A DNA stretch of 64,000 nucleotides, taken from Tistlia sp040905785 (lineage in GTDB: Bacteria; Pseudomonadota; Alphaproteobacteria; Kiloniellales; DSM-21159). The notes beneath the pieces are model-generated. The model worked only from the letters and a program-made list of their open reading frames with translations, searched no databases and was not told the origin of the DNA. Positions 43,735 through 53,661 of this stretch are shown here, piece by piece. The translations under genes were made by a program, and so were the position numbers. Within the stretch, counting starts at the first letter, position 1, and each line of letters opens with the position of its first letter. Location of the stretch: the NCBI RefSeq assembly GCF_040905785.1, contig NZ_JBBDQW010000054.1, positions 1 to 64,000 on the forward strand. Reading direction: 5' to 3'.

Positions 43735-46638
43735 ATGACGGCAGCACGGCAGAGCCCCGGAGCGCGGGAGAGTCTCGAAGAGCTGGAAGCCAAGACCGAG
43801 TTTCGACGGCGCCACATCGGGCCGGGCGAGGCTGAGATCGCCGCCATGCTGGAGACCGTCGGCTTCGAGTCGCTCGACGCCCTGGTCGAGCGCGCGGTGC
43901 CCAAGGCGATCCGCTCGGACGGCCTGCCGGACCTGCCGCGGCCGCTGACTGAGGCCGAGGCCCTGGCGCAGCTCGCGGGCTACGCCGCGCAGAACCGCGC
44001 CGCCGTCTCGCTGATCGGCCTCGGCTATCACGACTGCCACACGCCGCCGGTGATCCAGCGCAACCTGCTGGAGAACCCCGGCTGGTACACCGCCTACACG
44101 CCCTACCAGCCGGAGATCGCCCAGGGCCGCCTGGAGGCGCTGGTCACCTTCCAGCAGACGGTCGTCGACCTGACCGGCCTGGAGCTCGCCAACGCCTCGC
44201 TGCTCGACGAGGCGACGGCGGCGGCCGAGGCGATGACCCTGATGCAGCGCGTCTCCAAGTCGAAGTCGACCCGCTGCTTCGTCGCCCAGGACTGCCACCC
44301 GCAGACCCTGGCGGTGCTGCGCACCCGCGCCGAGCCGCTCGGCATCGAGCTGCTGGTCGGGGACCCGGCCGCGGCGCTGCCCGAGGGCGAGCTCTTCGGC
44401 GCGATCCTGCAGTACCCCAACACCTGCGGCGAGGTGCGCGAGGACGCGGCCCTGGTCGAGGCCCTGCACGCGCGCGGCGCCCTGGTCACGGTGGCGACCG
44501 ACCTCCTGGCCCTGACCCTTCTCAGCCCGCCGGGCGCCTGGGGCGCCGACATCGCGGTCGGCTCGGCCCAGCGCTTCGGCGTGCCGCTCGGCTACGGCGG
44601 TCCCCACGCCGCCTTCATGGCGACGCGCGACGCCTACAAGCGCCACGTGCCGGGGCGCATCGTCGGCGTCTCGATCGACAGCCACGGCAAGCCGGCCTAC
44701 CGCCTGGCCCTGCAGACGCGCGAGCAGCACATCCGCCGCGACAAGGCGACCAGCAACATCTGCACCGCCCAGGTCCTGCTGGCGGTCATCGCCGGCTTCT
44801 ACGCCGCCTGGCACGGGCCCGAGGGCCTGACCCGGATCGCCCGGCGCACCCACCGCCTGACCGCGATCCTGGCCGAGGGGCTGCGCCACCTCGGCCACGT
44901 CGTCGAGACCGGGCGCTTCTTCGACACCATCGTCGTGCGGGCCGACGCGGCGGTGCACCAGCGCGCGCGCAGCGCCGGCATCAACCTGCGCGCCCTCGAT
45001 CCCAACCGCATCGGCATCTCCCTCGACGAGACGACAACGCGCGCGACCGTCGAGACGCTGTGGCAGGCCTTCGCCCAGCGCGCCCTGGACATGACGGTCG
45101 AGTCGCTCGACGGCGAGGTCGCCGAGTGCCTGCCGGAGGCGCTGCTGCGCCGCGACGCCTTCCTGACCCACCCGGTGTTCCACGCCTACCGGTCCGAGAC
45201 CGAGATGCTGCGCTACCTGAAGCGCCTGCAGGACCGCGACATCGCGCTCGACCGGGCGATGATTCCGCTCGGCTCCTGCACCATGAAGCTGAACGCCGCC
45301 GCCGAGATGATGGCGATCACCTGGCCGGGCTTCGCCAAGATCCATCCCTTCGCGCCGGCGGAGCAGGCCGAAGGCTACCGGCGCCTGATCCACGACCTGG
45401 AGGACAAGCTGGCGCGGCTGACCGGCTTCGCCGCCGTTTCGCTGCAACCCAACGCCGGCAGCCAGGGCGAGTACGCCGGGCTGCTGACGATCCGCGCCTG
45501 GCACCGCAGCCGCGGCGAGGCCGGGCGCGACGTCTGCCTGATCCCCTCCTCGGCGCACGGCACCAACCCGGCGAGCGCCGTCATGGCCGGCCTGCGCGTG
45601 GTCGTCGTCGGCTGCGACGAGCAGGGCAACATCGACCTCCAGGACCTCGAGGCCAAGGTCGCCGAGCACCGCGAGCGCCTCGCCGCGCTGATGGTCACCT
45701 ACCCCTCGACCCACGGCGTCTTCGAGGAGGGCATCCGCGAGATCTGCGGCCTCGTCCACGAGGCCGGCGGCCAGGTCTACATGGACGGCGCCAACCTGAA
45801 CGCGCTGCTCGGGCTCTGCCTGCCCGGGGAGTTCGGGCCGGACGTCGCCCACATGAACCTGCACAAGACCTTCTGCATCCCCCACGGCGGCGGCGGTCCG
45901 GGCGTCGGGCCGATCGGCGTCGCCGCGCACCTGGCGCCCTTCCTGCCCGGGCACCCGCTCGACGAGGCGCTGGGCACCAGCCGCAGCCTCGGCCCGGTCT
46001 CGGCGGCGCCCTACGGCTCGGCCGGCATCCTGCCGATCTCCTGGGCCTACATCGCCATGATGGGCGCCGAAGGCCTGAAGCAGGCGACGGAGGTCGCGAT
46101 CCTCAGCGCCAACTACCTGGCCAGGCGGCTCGAGAGCCACTACCCGGTGCTCTACAAGGGCCGCGGCGGCCTCGTCGCCCACGAGTGCATCCTCGACACC
46201 CGCGGCCTCAAGGAGGCGGCGGGGATCTCGGTCGACGACATCGCCAAGCGGCTGATGGACCACGGCTTCCATGCCCCGACCATGTCCTGGCCGGTGGCCG
46301 GCACCCTGATGGTCGAGCCGACCGAGTCGGAGGCCAAGGCCGAGCTCGACCGCTTCGTCGCAGCCATGGTCTCGATCCGCGAAGAGGCCGACCAGGTCGC
46401 CGCCGGGGTCTGGCCGAAGGACGACAACCCGCTGGTCAACGCCCCCCACACCGCCGAGTCCGTGCTCGCCGAGGACTGGAGCCATCCCTACAGCCGCGAG
46501 GCGGCGGCCTATCCGGCGGGCGCCCACCGGGAGGCCAAGTACTGGCCGCCGGTCGGCCGCGTCGACAACGTCTACGGCGACCGCAACCTGGTCTGCACCT
46601 GCCCCGCGCCGGAGGCCTACCAGGACGCCGCGGAGTAG
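43735..46638 (+). CDS. gcvP: Glycine dehydrogenase (decarboxylating), GcvP, single-chain
   Basis: 967 aa PLP enzyme that decarboxylates glycine and loads the residue on GcvH. It is the fused single-chain form; many other bacteria split it into two subunits. N-terminal start of the fold: FRRRHIGPGEAEIAAML. The PLP Lys is K711 in MNLHKTFCIPHGGGGPG. Other blocks are YTPYQPEIAQGRLEAL, GSAQRFGVPLGYGGPHAAF, SCTMKLNAAAEMM and GTNPASAVMAG. GGGAGAGACG precedes ATG 43735. The 128-bp spacer from gcvH is mostly tandem repeat. Confidence 0.96.
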   Translation: MTAARQSPGARESLEELEAKTEFRRRHIGPGEAEIAAMLETVGFESLDALVERAVPKAIRSDGLPDLPRPLTEAEALAQLAGYAAQNRAAVSLIGLGYHDCHTPPVIQRNLLENPGWYTAYTPYQPEIAQGRLEALVTFQQTVVDLTGLELANASLLDEATAAAEAMTLMQRVSKSKSTRCFVAQDCHPQTLAVLRTRAEPLGIELLVGDPAAALPEGELFGAILQYPNTCGEVREDAALVEALHARGALVTVATDLLALTLLSPPGAWGADIAVGSAQRFGVPLGYGGPHAAFMATRDAYKRHVPGRIVGVSIDSHGKPAYRLALQTREQHIRRDKATSNICTAQVLLAVIAGFYAAWHGPEGLTRIARRTHRLTAILAEGLRHLGHVVETGRFFDTIVVRADAAVHQRARSAGINLRALDPNRIGISLDETTTRATVETLWQAFAQRALDMTVESLDGEVAECLPEALLRRDAFLTHPVFHAYRSETEMLRYLKRLQDRDIALDRAMIPLGSCTMKLNAAAEMMAITWPGFAKIHPFAPAEQAEGYRRLIHDLEDKLARLTGFAAVSLQPNAGSQGEYAGLLTIRAWHRSRGEAGRDVCLIPSSAHGTNPASAVMAGLRVVVVGCDEQGNIDLQDLEAKVAEHRERLAALMVTYPSTHGVFEEGIREICGLVHEAGGQVYMDGANLNALLGLCLPGEFGPDVAHMNLHKTFCIPHGGGGPGVGPIGVAAHLAPFLPGHPLDEALGTSRSLGPVSAAPYGSAGILPISWAYIAMMGAEGLKQATEVAILSANYLARRLESHYPVLYKGRGGLVAHECILDTRGLKEAAGISVDDIAKRLMDHGFHAPTMSWPVAGTLMVEPTESEAKAELDRFVAAMVSIREEADQVAAGVWPKDDNPLVNAPHTAESVLAEDWSHPYSREAAAYPAGAHREAKYWPPVGRVDNVYGDRNLVCTCPAPEAYQDAAE

Positions 46639-46708
46639 GGGGCGGCGCGTTCCTTCGTCGCCACACCCTCGTCCGCGCCGCCAACCTCCCGCCGTCGCCC
46701 CCGCCCTC

Positions 46709-46824
46709 TCGTCGTCATCCCCGTGAAAACGGGGATCCAGAGAGAGGTGCCGCATGAGCGGACCACCGACAAACCGCAGGGGCGGCGCCGTTCTCTGGGC
46801 CCGCGCTCCCGCGTGGGCGACGAG
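46709..46824 (+). repeat. REP-like repeat, left copy
   Basis: Begins with the palindrome CATCCCCGTGAAAACGGGGAT (split at the centre, 46716-46736) and ends with GGGCCCGCGCTCCCGCGTGGG-type sequence near 46797-46817. It closely resembles the reverse complement of 47791-47910 over its whole length. This kind of CCCCG-n-CGGGG palindrome followed by GATCCAG is widespread in proteobacterial intergenic DNA. The remaining gap to the DUF1062 gene (46825-47145) has no gene I can support, only a small CCGTTC/GAACGG hairpin at 46846-46865. Confidence 0.8.
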
Positions 46825-47145
46825 AACCGGCATCTCCCTCGCCCGCCGTTCCTGTGGTAGAACGGGACACCGCGATTAGCCCAGGCTTCCGAATCTTGCC
46901 TCAGCACTAGCCGGTCTCGAACGTTTCCCCGCGACGCCACGGCAGCGCGAGCGCGCCGCCGTGCCCTTCGCATTGCGTCCGTCGCGGCGGTGGCTCGGGA
47001 CCGGCTTGGCTCGGCAGTACCGCTCTCGACGGCACCTCCTCTCCACAAGCGACGCCCTCCCTCCGGCCAAGTCTCCGCGCGCCGCTCCTGACGCGCCTCG
47101 ATCCTGCCGCCTCAGCGGACCTCCCAACGGGAGGCACCGACCGGC

Positions 47146-47775
47146 ATGGCCGACAGGCTCTCCGTCCTTTGGACGGTTTTTCCGACCCTCGCGCCGCGGC
47201 CCTGGCTTTCCTGCAGCCGCTGCGGGAAACCGAGGTCCCATGTCAGCAGCGGCAAGTTCCGGATCAACGCGAACGGCCGGCGGCTGGACGCCTGGCTGTT
47301 CTACCGCTGTGCAGACTGCGAGCGGACCTGGAACCGCCCGCTTTTCGAGCGCCGGCCGCTCGCCAGCCTGGAGCCTGGGCTGCGCGAGGCGCTAACCCTG
47401 AACGATCCGGGGCTGGCGCGCCGCTTCGCCTTCGATCTCGTCGACCTGAAGCGCCGATGCGACCACGTCGAGTCTTTCGACGCGGTCGAGATAAGGAAGA
47501 GACGCCTTGCGGGCTCCGCCACCCGCCCGGCGGCTCTCGATATCCTGCTGGTCGCGGAGCGGCCGACCCGTGTCCGCCTGGAGCGGCTTCTGGCGGAGGG
47601 ATTGGGCCTGACACGCAGTCGGGTCAGGCGCCTGCACGATGCGGATCGCCTGTCGGTCATGCCGCTGTCGTCGCCTGCGCTGCGCCGGCCGCTGACCGGC
47701 CACCTCTCGGTCGAGCTTGGGTTGGCCGGCTTCGCCGACGCCGAGACGATCTGCCGGGCCGCGAGCGGAGGATAG
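47146..47775 (+). CDS. DUF1062 family protein
   Basis: 209 aa. A zinc-ribbon-like N-terminal part has CSRCG (about 23-27), then VSSGKFRINANGRRLDAWLFYRCADCERTWNR, split over residues about 33-63, with a second CxxC; the SGKFRxNANxxxLDxWLxYxC pattern marks DUF1062. The C-terminal part (VRLERLLAEGLGLTRSRVRRLHDADRLSV, split at about 142-172) looks like an S4-type RNA-binding fold. Function unknown. GGGAGG precedes ATG 47146. It is bracketed by two inverted REP-like repeats, and its GC content looks slightly lower than that of the neighbours. Confidence 0.85.
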   Translation: MADRLSVLWTVFPTLAPRPWLSCSRCGKPRSHVSSGKFRINANGRRLDAWLFYRCADCERTWNRPLFERRPLASLEPGLREALTLNDPGLARRFAFDLVDLKRRCDHVESFDAVEIRKRRLAGSATRPAALDILLVAERPTRVRLERLLAEGLGLTRSRVRRLHDADRLSVMPLSSPALRRPLTGHLSVELGLAGFADAETICRAASGG

Positions 47776-47790
47776 GTCGTAGTCGGCCGC

Positions 47791-47910
47791 TCGTCGTCGC
47801 CCCCCCCCGAAAGCGGGGGCCGAGAGAACCGCGCCACCATTGCGAGCCCACGGTAGTCCCTGCATGCGGCGCTTTTCTGGATCCCCGTTTTCACGGGGAT
47901 GACGAAGGGA
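47791..47910 (-). repeat. REP-like repeat, right copy (inverted)
   Basis: Read on the minus strand it starts at the CATCCCCGTGAAAACGGGGAT-type palindrome (47882-47902) and continues through GCCGCATG, GGACTACCG and GTTCTCTCGG to a C-rich palindrome (CCCCCG-aaag-CGGGGG, about 47803-47819). It matches the copy at 46709-46824 in the same order, in opposite orientation. It includes a run of nine C (47800-47808), which may vary in length. Confidence 0.8.
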
Positions 47911-48014
47911 GGGCGGGGAGGACGGAGCGCCAAGGAGCGGCGACCGCGGTTGAATGCGAAGGGCGCCTCCCCGGCGACGGGAGACGCCCTTCCGTCACGA
48001 CACGCGGACCCGTC

Positions 48015-48959
48015 CTACGCCTTGGTGCCCTTGGCCTCGGTCGTCAGCATGCCGGCCTTGCGGTCGAGGCCCCATCGGAAGCCGCCGAGCTCGCCGTCCT
48101 GGCGCAGCACCCGGTGGCAGGGGATGACCAGGCTCACCGGGTTGGTGGCGCAGGCCCGGGCGATGGCGCGCTGGCCCTTGGGCAGGCCCAGGCGCTCGGC
48201 CAGCTCGGCGTAGGTCATGGTCTCGCCGTAGGGGATCGCGACCAGCTCGTTCCAGACCTTGCGCTGGAAGGCGGTGGCGCGCACGTCGAGCGGCAGGTCG
48301 AGGTGCGGCGTCTCGCCGGCGATGAAGGCCAGCACGGCCTCGACCGACGGGCGGATCGCCGCCTCGTCGCGCTCGATCGAGGCGGCCGCGTGGAACTCCG
48401 CCGACAGCGCCTCGACCAGCTGCTCCGGGCTCTCGCCGAGCGCCAGGAAGCAGAGGCCCTTGGCGGTCGCGGCGACCAGCAGCAGGCCAAGCGGCGAGGG
48501 CGTCACGGCATAGACGATGCGCGCGCCGGCCCCGCCCTTGGCGTAGGTCGCCGGGGTCATGCCGAGGCGCCGGGCGCAATCCTCGTAGACCCGCGAGGAG
48601 GAGCCGTAGCCGGCGCCGTAGGTCGCCTCGGCGACCCGCCCGTGCTCGCGCAGCTCGGCGCGGAAGCGGGCGCTGCGCCGCGCCTCGGCGTACTCGCGCG
48701 GGCTGACCCCGAGCAGCTTCTTGAAGAGGCGCTGCAGGTGCCAGGGGCTGAGCGCCACCTGCTCGGCGAGCTCGGCCAGGGTCAGGCGCTCGGCGTCGGG
48801 GCGGTCGAGCAGGCGACAGGCCTCCTCGACGGCGGCGACCTGGCGCGCCGAGGCGGCCCGGGGCGCCGCCGCCGGTGCCGGCTCGGGGCGCGCCATGCGC
48901 CGCTGCGGCTCCCGGCCGTCGCACTCGATCGTCTGCGGTGTCAACAGGCCTGCGTCCAT
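48015..48959 (-). CDS. Ada-type AraC/methyltransferase protein without the N-terminal zinc domain
   Basis: 314 aa. An AraC-type helix-turn-helix occupies about residues 40-140 (LTLAELAEQVALSPWHLQRLFKKLLGVSPREYA, split), and an O6-methylguanine-DNA methyltransferase domain about 150-310 with the acceptor Cys in NPVSLVIPCHRVLRQDGELGG. E. coli Ada (354 aa) has an additional N-terminal domain that takes methyl groups from phosphotriesters; here the first 35 residues have no such Cys cluster. It can probably repair O6-methylguanine, but the mode of induction must differ. ATG 48959 is preferred; a 40-residue in-frame extension looks non-coding. Confidence 0.9.
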   Translation of the reverse strand: MDAGLLTPQTIECDGREPQRRMARPEPAPAAAPRAASARQVAAVEEACRLLDRPDAERLTLAELAEQVALSPWHLQRLFKKLLGVSPREYAEARRSARFRAELREHGRVAEATYGAGYGSSSRVYEDCARRLGMTPATYAKGGAGARIVYAVTPSPLGLLLVAATAKGLCFLALGESPEQLVEALSAEFHAAASIERDEAAIRPSVEAVLAFIAGETPHLDLPLDVRATAFQRKVWNELVAIPYGETMTYAELAERLGLPKGQRAIARACATNPVSLVIPCHRVLRQDGELGGFRWGLDRKAGMLTTEAKGTKA

Positions 48960-49104
48960 CGTGGGTCTCCGCTGCTGGTCTCGTGCATGGGCGGATCCTG
49001 CCGGTCCGAGAGCCTCGCGACTATCCGTTCCTTGCGCAAGCGCGGCCCGTTCCCCTGCGCAAGCGCGAGGGCTCGTCACCAGGGCGGCGCGGCGCGAAAA
49101 GAGG

Positions 49105-49122
49105 GTGTCACAAATGCATCAC
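49105..49122 (+). promoter_or_regulatory. PHO box upstream of ugpBAEC
   Basis: GTGTCAC-AAAT-GCATCAC matches the PhoB consensus CTGTCAT-AAAT-CTGTCAC at 13 of 18 positions, with the exact 7-4-7 layout and a perfect AAAT spacer. A weak third half-site (GTGCAAG, 49127-49133) continues the 11-bp phase. It lies 116 bp before the ugpB start. In rhizobia and E. coli ugp operons are PhoB-activated, so this is a likely PhoB target. Confidence 0.72.
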
Positions 49123-49237
49123 ATAAGTGCAAGATGACCGTTGCGGACGGAGCCTAGAGAGGCGGCCACCAGTCGCGTTCGGCGACCGGGCGGACCCGCC
49201 CGACCGTCCCGCGAGGAAACGACAGGGAGACCAAGAG

Positions 49238-50575
49238 ATGTCGCTCCGACAGCAGCTCCTGGCGGCCGCCGCGGCCGTCACGATGACCGGCGTCACGATG
49301 ACCGGCCTTGCCGCCTCGGCGCAGGCCCAGACCAAGATCGAGTGGTGGCACGCCATGGGCGGCGAGCTCGGCGAGAAGGTCGAGGAGATCGCGACCAACT
49401 TCAACGCCAGCCAGAGCGAATACGAGATCGACGCCGTCTACAAGGGCAACTACACCGAGACCATGACCGGGGCGATCGCCGCCTTCCGGGCCGGCCAGCA
49501 GCCCGAGATCGTGCAGGTCTTCGAGGTCGGCACCGCGACCATGATGGCCGCCGAGGGCGCGATCTACCCGGTCTACCAGCTGATGAACGACAGCGGCCTC
49601 GAGTGGGACCCCGAGGCCTACCTGCCGTCCGTCGTCGGCTACTATACCGACACCCAGGGCAACATGCTCTCGATGCCCTTCAACTCCTCGACGCCGGTGC
49701 TCTACTACAACAAGAAGGTCTTCGAGGAGGCCGGCCTGGATCCGGACACGGCGCCCTCGACCTGGCAGGAGATGGGCGAGGCGGCGAAGAAGATCGTCGA
49801 CAGCGGCGCCGCGACCTGCGGCTTCACCACGGGCTGGCAGTCCTGGGTCCAGATCGAGAACTTCAGCGCCCTGCACAACGTGCCGATCGGCACCCAGGCG
49901 AACGGCTTCGGCGGCCTCGACACCGAGCTCACCATCAACAGCGACCTGCACGTCAAGCACATCCAGCAGCTCGCCGACTGGCAGGCGGACGGCATCTTCA
50001 AGTACGGCGGTCGCCAGTCGGACTCGGCGCCGCTGTTCTATTCCGGCGAATGTGCCATGTACATGAACTCCTCGGCGGCCTACGCCGGCGTCACGGGCAA
50101 CGTCGACTTTCCCTTCGGCGTCTCCATGCTGCCCTATTGGGAGGGCGTCGAGGGCGCGCCGCAGAACTCGATCATCGGCGGTGCCACCCTGTGGGTGCTC
50201 GCCGGCCATGAGGAGGAGGACTACAAGGGCGTCGCCCAGTTCTTCTCCTACCTGTCCTCGCCCGAGGTGCAGGCCGACTGGCATCAGTTCACCGGCTACC
50301 TGCCGGTCACCGAGGCGGCCTACGAGCTGAGCCAGGAGCAGGGCTTCTACGAGGAGAATCCCGGCACCGACACCTCGATCAAGCAGATGACGCTGAACGA
50401 CCCGACCGACAACTCCAAGGGCCTGCGCTTCGGCAACTTCGTGCAGATCCGCGACATCATCAACGAGGAGCTGGAGACCGTCTGGTCGGGCGGCAAGACC
50501 GCCCAGCAGGGCCTCGACGATGCCGTCCGGCGCGGCAACGAGCTGCTGCGCCAGTTCGAGGACGACAACTCCTGA
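49238..50575 (+). CDS. ugpB: Glycerol-3-phosphate ABC transporter, substrate-binding protein UgpB
   Basis: 445 aa periplasmic protein. Signal peptide 1-30 (MSLRQQLLAAAAA...ASAQAQ). The mature start KIEWWHAMGGELGEKVEEIATNFN (split) and KGNYTETMTGAIAAFRAGQQPEIVQVFEVGTATMM are hallmarks of UgpB, and MPFNSSTPVLYYNKKVFEEAGLDPD follows. It would bind sn-glycerol-3-phosphate and glycerophosphodiesters as a phosphorus source. GGGAGACC precedes ATG 49238. It is the first gene of ugpBAEC behind the PHO box. Confidence 0.93.
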   Translation: MSLRQQLLAAAAAVTMTGVTMTGLAASAQAQTKIEWWHAMGGELGEKVEEIATNFNASQSEYEIDAVYKGNYTETMTGAIAAFRAGQQPEIVQVFEVGTATMMAAEGAIYPVYQLMNDSGLEWDPEAYLPSVVGYYTDTQGNMLSMPFNSSTPVLYYNKKVFEEAGLDPDTAPSTWQEMGEAAKKIVDSGAATCGFTTGWQSWVQIENFSALHNVPIGTQANGFGGLDTELTINSDLHVKHIQQLADWQADGIFKYGGRQSDSAPLFYSGECAMYMNSSAAYAGVTGNVDFPFGVSMLPYWEGVEGAPQNSIIGGATLWVLAGHEEEDYKGVAQFFSYLSSPEVQADWHQFTGYLPVTEAAYELSQEQGFYEENPGTDTSIKQMTLNDPTDNSKGLRFGNFVQIRDIINEELETVWSGGKTAQQGLDDAVRRGNELLRQFEDDNS

Positions 50576-50604
50576 TCGCCTGATCCGGAGACGCTCGGCA
50601 GGCG

Positions 50605-50634
50605 GGCCGCCCGCTCCCTCGGGAGCGGGCGGCC
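50605..50634 (+). other. Very stable hairpin between ugpB and ugpA
   Basis: GGCCGCCCGCTCCC (50605-50618) and GGGAGCGGGCGGCC (50621-50634) are perfectly complementary, giving at least 13 bp of stem with a CTCG tetraloop. It is 30 bp after the ugpB stop in a 112-bp gap. A hairpin at this position after a binding-protein gene usually protects the upstream mRNA or partly terminates, giving more binding protein than permease. Confidence 0.8.
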
Positions 50635-50687
50635 GCCGCGCCGGCGCCCTTTCCCGGACGCCCTTCCGGAACGCCTCGGACCTCTCG

Positions 50688-51569
50688 ATGCACAAGCGCG
50701 TCATCTTCCGGCACCCGGTGCTGCCCTACCTGCTGCTGCTGCCGCAGCTGGCGGTGACGCTGGTCTTCTTCATCTGGCCGGCGAGCCAGGCGCTCTACCA
50801 GTCGCTGCTGCGCCAGGACGCCTTCGGCCTGCGCACCCAGTTCGTCGGCCTGCGGAACTTCGAGCGCCTGTTCGCCGACGCCTCCTACCTGGCCGCCTTC
50901 AAGACGACGGTTGTCTTCTCGCTCTCGGTGGCGCTGTCCGGCATGGCGCTCGGCCTGCTCTTCGCGGTCATGGCCGACCGGGTGATCAAGGGCGCGTCGG
51001 CCTACAAGACCCTGCTGATCTGGCCCTACGCCGTGGCCCCGGCGATCGCTGGCGTGCTCTGGTGGTTCCTCTTCAATCCGACGATCGGCATCCTGGCCTA
51101 CGCCCTGCGCAGCCTCGGCTACGACTGGAACCACGCGGTCGACGGCGACGACGCCCTGATCCTGGTGATCGTGGCTTCGACCTGGAAGCAGGTCTCCTAC
51201 AACTTCCTGTTCTTCCTGGCCGGGCTGCAGGCGATCCCGAAGTCGCTGATCGAGGCGGCGGCGATCGACGGCGCCGGCCCGCTGCGGCGCTTCTGGACCA
51301 TCGTCTTCCCGCTGCTCTCGCCGACCACCTTCTTCCTGCTCGTCGTCAACCTGGTCTACTCCTTCTTCGAGACCTTCGGCGTGATCCACGCGACCACCAG
51401 CGGCGGTCCGGGACAGGCGACGACAATCCTGGTCTACAAGGTCTTCAACGACGGCTTCGTCGGCCTCAACCTCGGCAGCTCGGCGGCGCAGTCGGTGATC
51501 CTGATGGCGATCGTCATCGCCCTGACCATGATCCAGTTCCGCTTCATCGAGCGGCGCGTCCAGTACTGA
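50688..51569 (+). CDS. ugpA: Glycerol-3-phosphate ABC transporter permease UgpA
   Basis: 293 aa, six membrane segments. The start MHKRVIFRHPVLPYLLLLPQLAVTLVFFIWPA (split) and SLIEAAAIDGAGPLRRFWTIVFPLLSP (EAA loop, about 190-215) are typical of the sugar-phosphate permease A group, and FFETFGVIHATTSGGPGQAT is UgpA-like. ATG 50688 lacks a clear ribosome site, which fits lower expression than ugpB. It is followed 12 bp later by ugpE. Confidence 0.93.
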   Translation: MHKRVIFRHPVLPYLLLLPQLAVTLVFFIWPASQALYQSLLRQDAFGLRTQFVGLRNFERLFADASYLAAFKTTVVFSLSVALSGMALGLLFAVMADRVIKGASAYKTLLIWPYAVAPAIAGVLWWFLFNPTIGILAYALRSLGYDWNHAVDGDDALILVIVASTWKQVSYNFLFFLAGLQAIPKSLIEAAAIDGAGPLRRFWTIVFPLLSPTTFFLLVVNLVYSFFETFGVIHATTSGGPGQATTILVYKVFNDGFVGLNLGSSAAQSVILMAIVIALTMIQFRFIERRVQY

Positions 51570-51581
51570 GGGGAGCGCGAG

Positions 51582-52430
51582 ATGGTCGAGAACCGCCCCT
51601 GGATGGCCTGGCTGACTCACTTCGTGCTGCTCGGCGGCGTGCTGCTCGTCGCCTTCCCGCTGTGGGTCGCCTTCGTCGCCTCGACCCAGCCCGGCCAGAA
51701 CCTGCTCGGCGGCGTCATGCCGCTGTGGCCCGGCGATCGGCTGTTCGAGAACTACGCGACCGTGCTGGGCAGCGGCCTCAAGGCCACGGGCGGCGCGCCG
51801 GTCGGCCTGATGATGTGGAACTCGCTGGTCATGGCGCTCTCGATCGCGGTCGGCAAGATCGCCATCTCGATCATCTCGGCCTATGCCATAGTCTACTTCC
51901 GCTTCCCCTTCCGGATGCTCTGCTTCTGGATCGTCTTCGTGACCCTGATGCTGCCGGTCGAGGTGCGCATCCTGCCGACCTACGAGGTCGTCGCCGACCT
52001 CGGCATGCTGAATTCCTACGCCGGCCTGTCGATCCCGCTGATCGCCAGCGCGACCGCGACCTTCCTGTTCCGGCAGTTCTTCCTGACCGTGCCGGACGAG
52101 CTGACCGAGGCGGCGCGGGTCGACGGCGCCGGCCCCTTGCGCTTCTTCCTCGACATCCTGCTGCCGCTCAGCCGGACCAACATCGCGGCGCTCTTCGTGA
52201 TCCTCTTCATCTACGGCTGGGTGCAGTACCTCTGGCCGCTGCTCGTCACCACCGACGAGTCCTTCTACACGATCGTCATGGGCATCCAGCGCATGGTCAC
52301 CGTCGCCGACGCCCAGCCGCACTGGCACCTGGTGATGGCGACGGCGGTGCTGGCCATGCTGCCGCCGGTGGCCGTCGTCGTCGTCATGCAGGGCCTGTTC
52401 GTCAAGGGCCTGGTCGAGACCGAGAAATAG
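51582..52430 (+). CDS. ugpE: Glycerol-3-phosphate ABC transporter permease UgpE
   Basis: 282 aa, six membrane segments, partner of UgpA in the importer. The EAA loop is ELTEAARVDGAGPLRFFLDILLPLS (about 178-202). ILPTYEVVADLGMLNSYAGLSIPLIASATATFLFRQFF, split over about 125-165, and YGWVQYLWPLLVTTDESFYTIVMGIQRM are UgpE features. GAGGGGAGCG precedes ATG 51582. The genes ugpA, ugpE and ugpC are spaced by 12 and 10 bp. Confidence 0.94.
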   Translation: MVENRPWMAWLTHFVLLGGVLLVAFPLWVAFVASTQPGQNLLGGVMPLWPGDRLFENYATVLGSGLKATGGAPVGLMMWNSLVMALSIAVGKIAISIISAYAIVYFRFPFRMLCFWIVFVTLMLPVEVRILPTYEVVADLGMLNSYAGLSIPLIASATATFLFRQFFLTVPDELTEAARVDGAGPLRFFLDILLPLSRTNIAALFVILFIYGWVQYLWPLLVTTDESFYTIVMGIQRMVTVADAQPHWHLVMATAVLAMLPPVAVVVVMQGLFVKGLVETEK

Positions 52431-52440
52431 GAAGCGAGCG

Positions 52441-53553
<1,113 letters not shown>

Positions 53554-53661
53554 GCCGGCGGCCCTACGCAAACCGTATACCCCCCGGCAGAAAGCCGCCC
53601 TTCCTCGCCTCGCCGCCCGGCGCCACCCTTGCAAGAGCACGGCTAAGAGGAGGCACCGTCC

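Noticed and set aside
43576..46833. A 1085-codon minus-strand frame opposite gcvP
   Set aside because: Antisense shadow; its N-terminal SLDPRFHGDDDE is simply the translation of the REP-like repeat.
46961..47395. A 144-codon frame upstream of and overlapping the DUF1062 gene
   Set aside because: Arg/Ser/Pro-rich shadow overlapping the better-supported DUF1062 frame; no motif.
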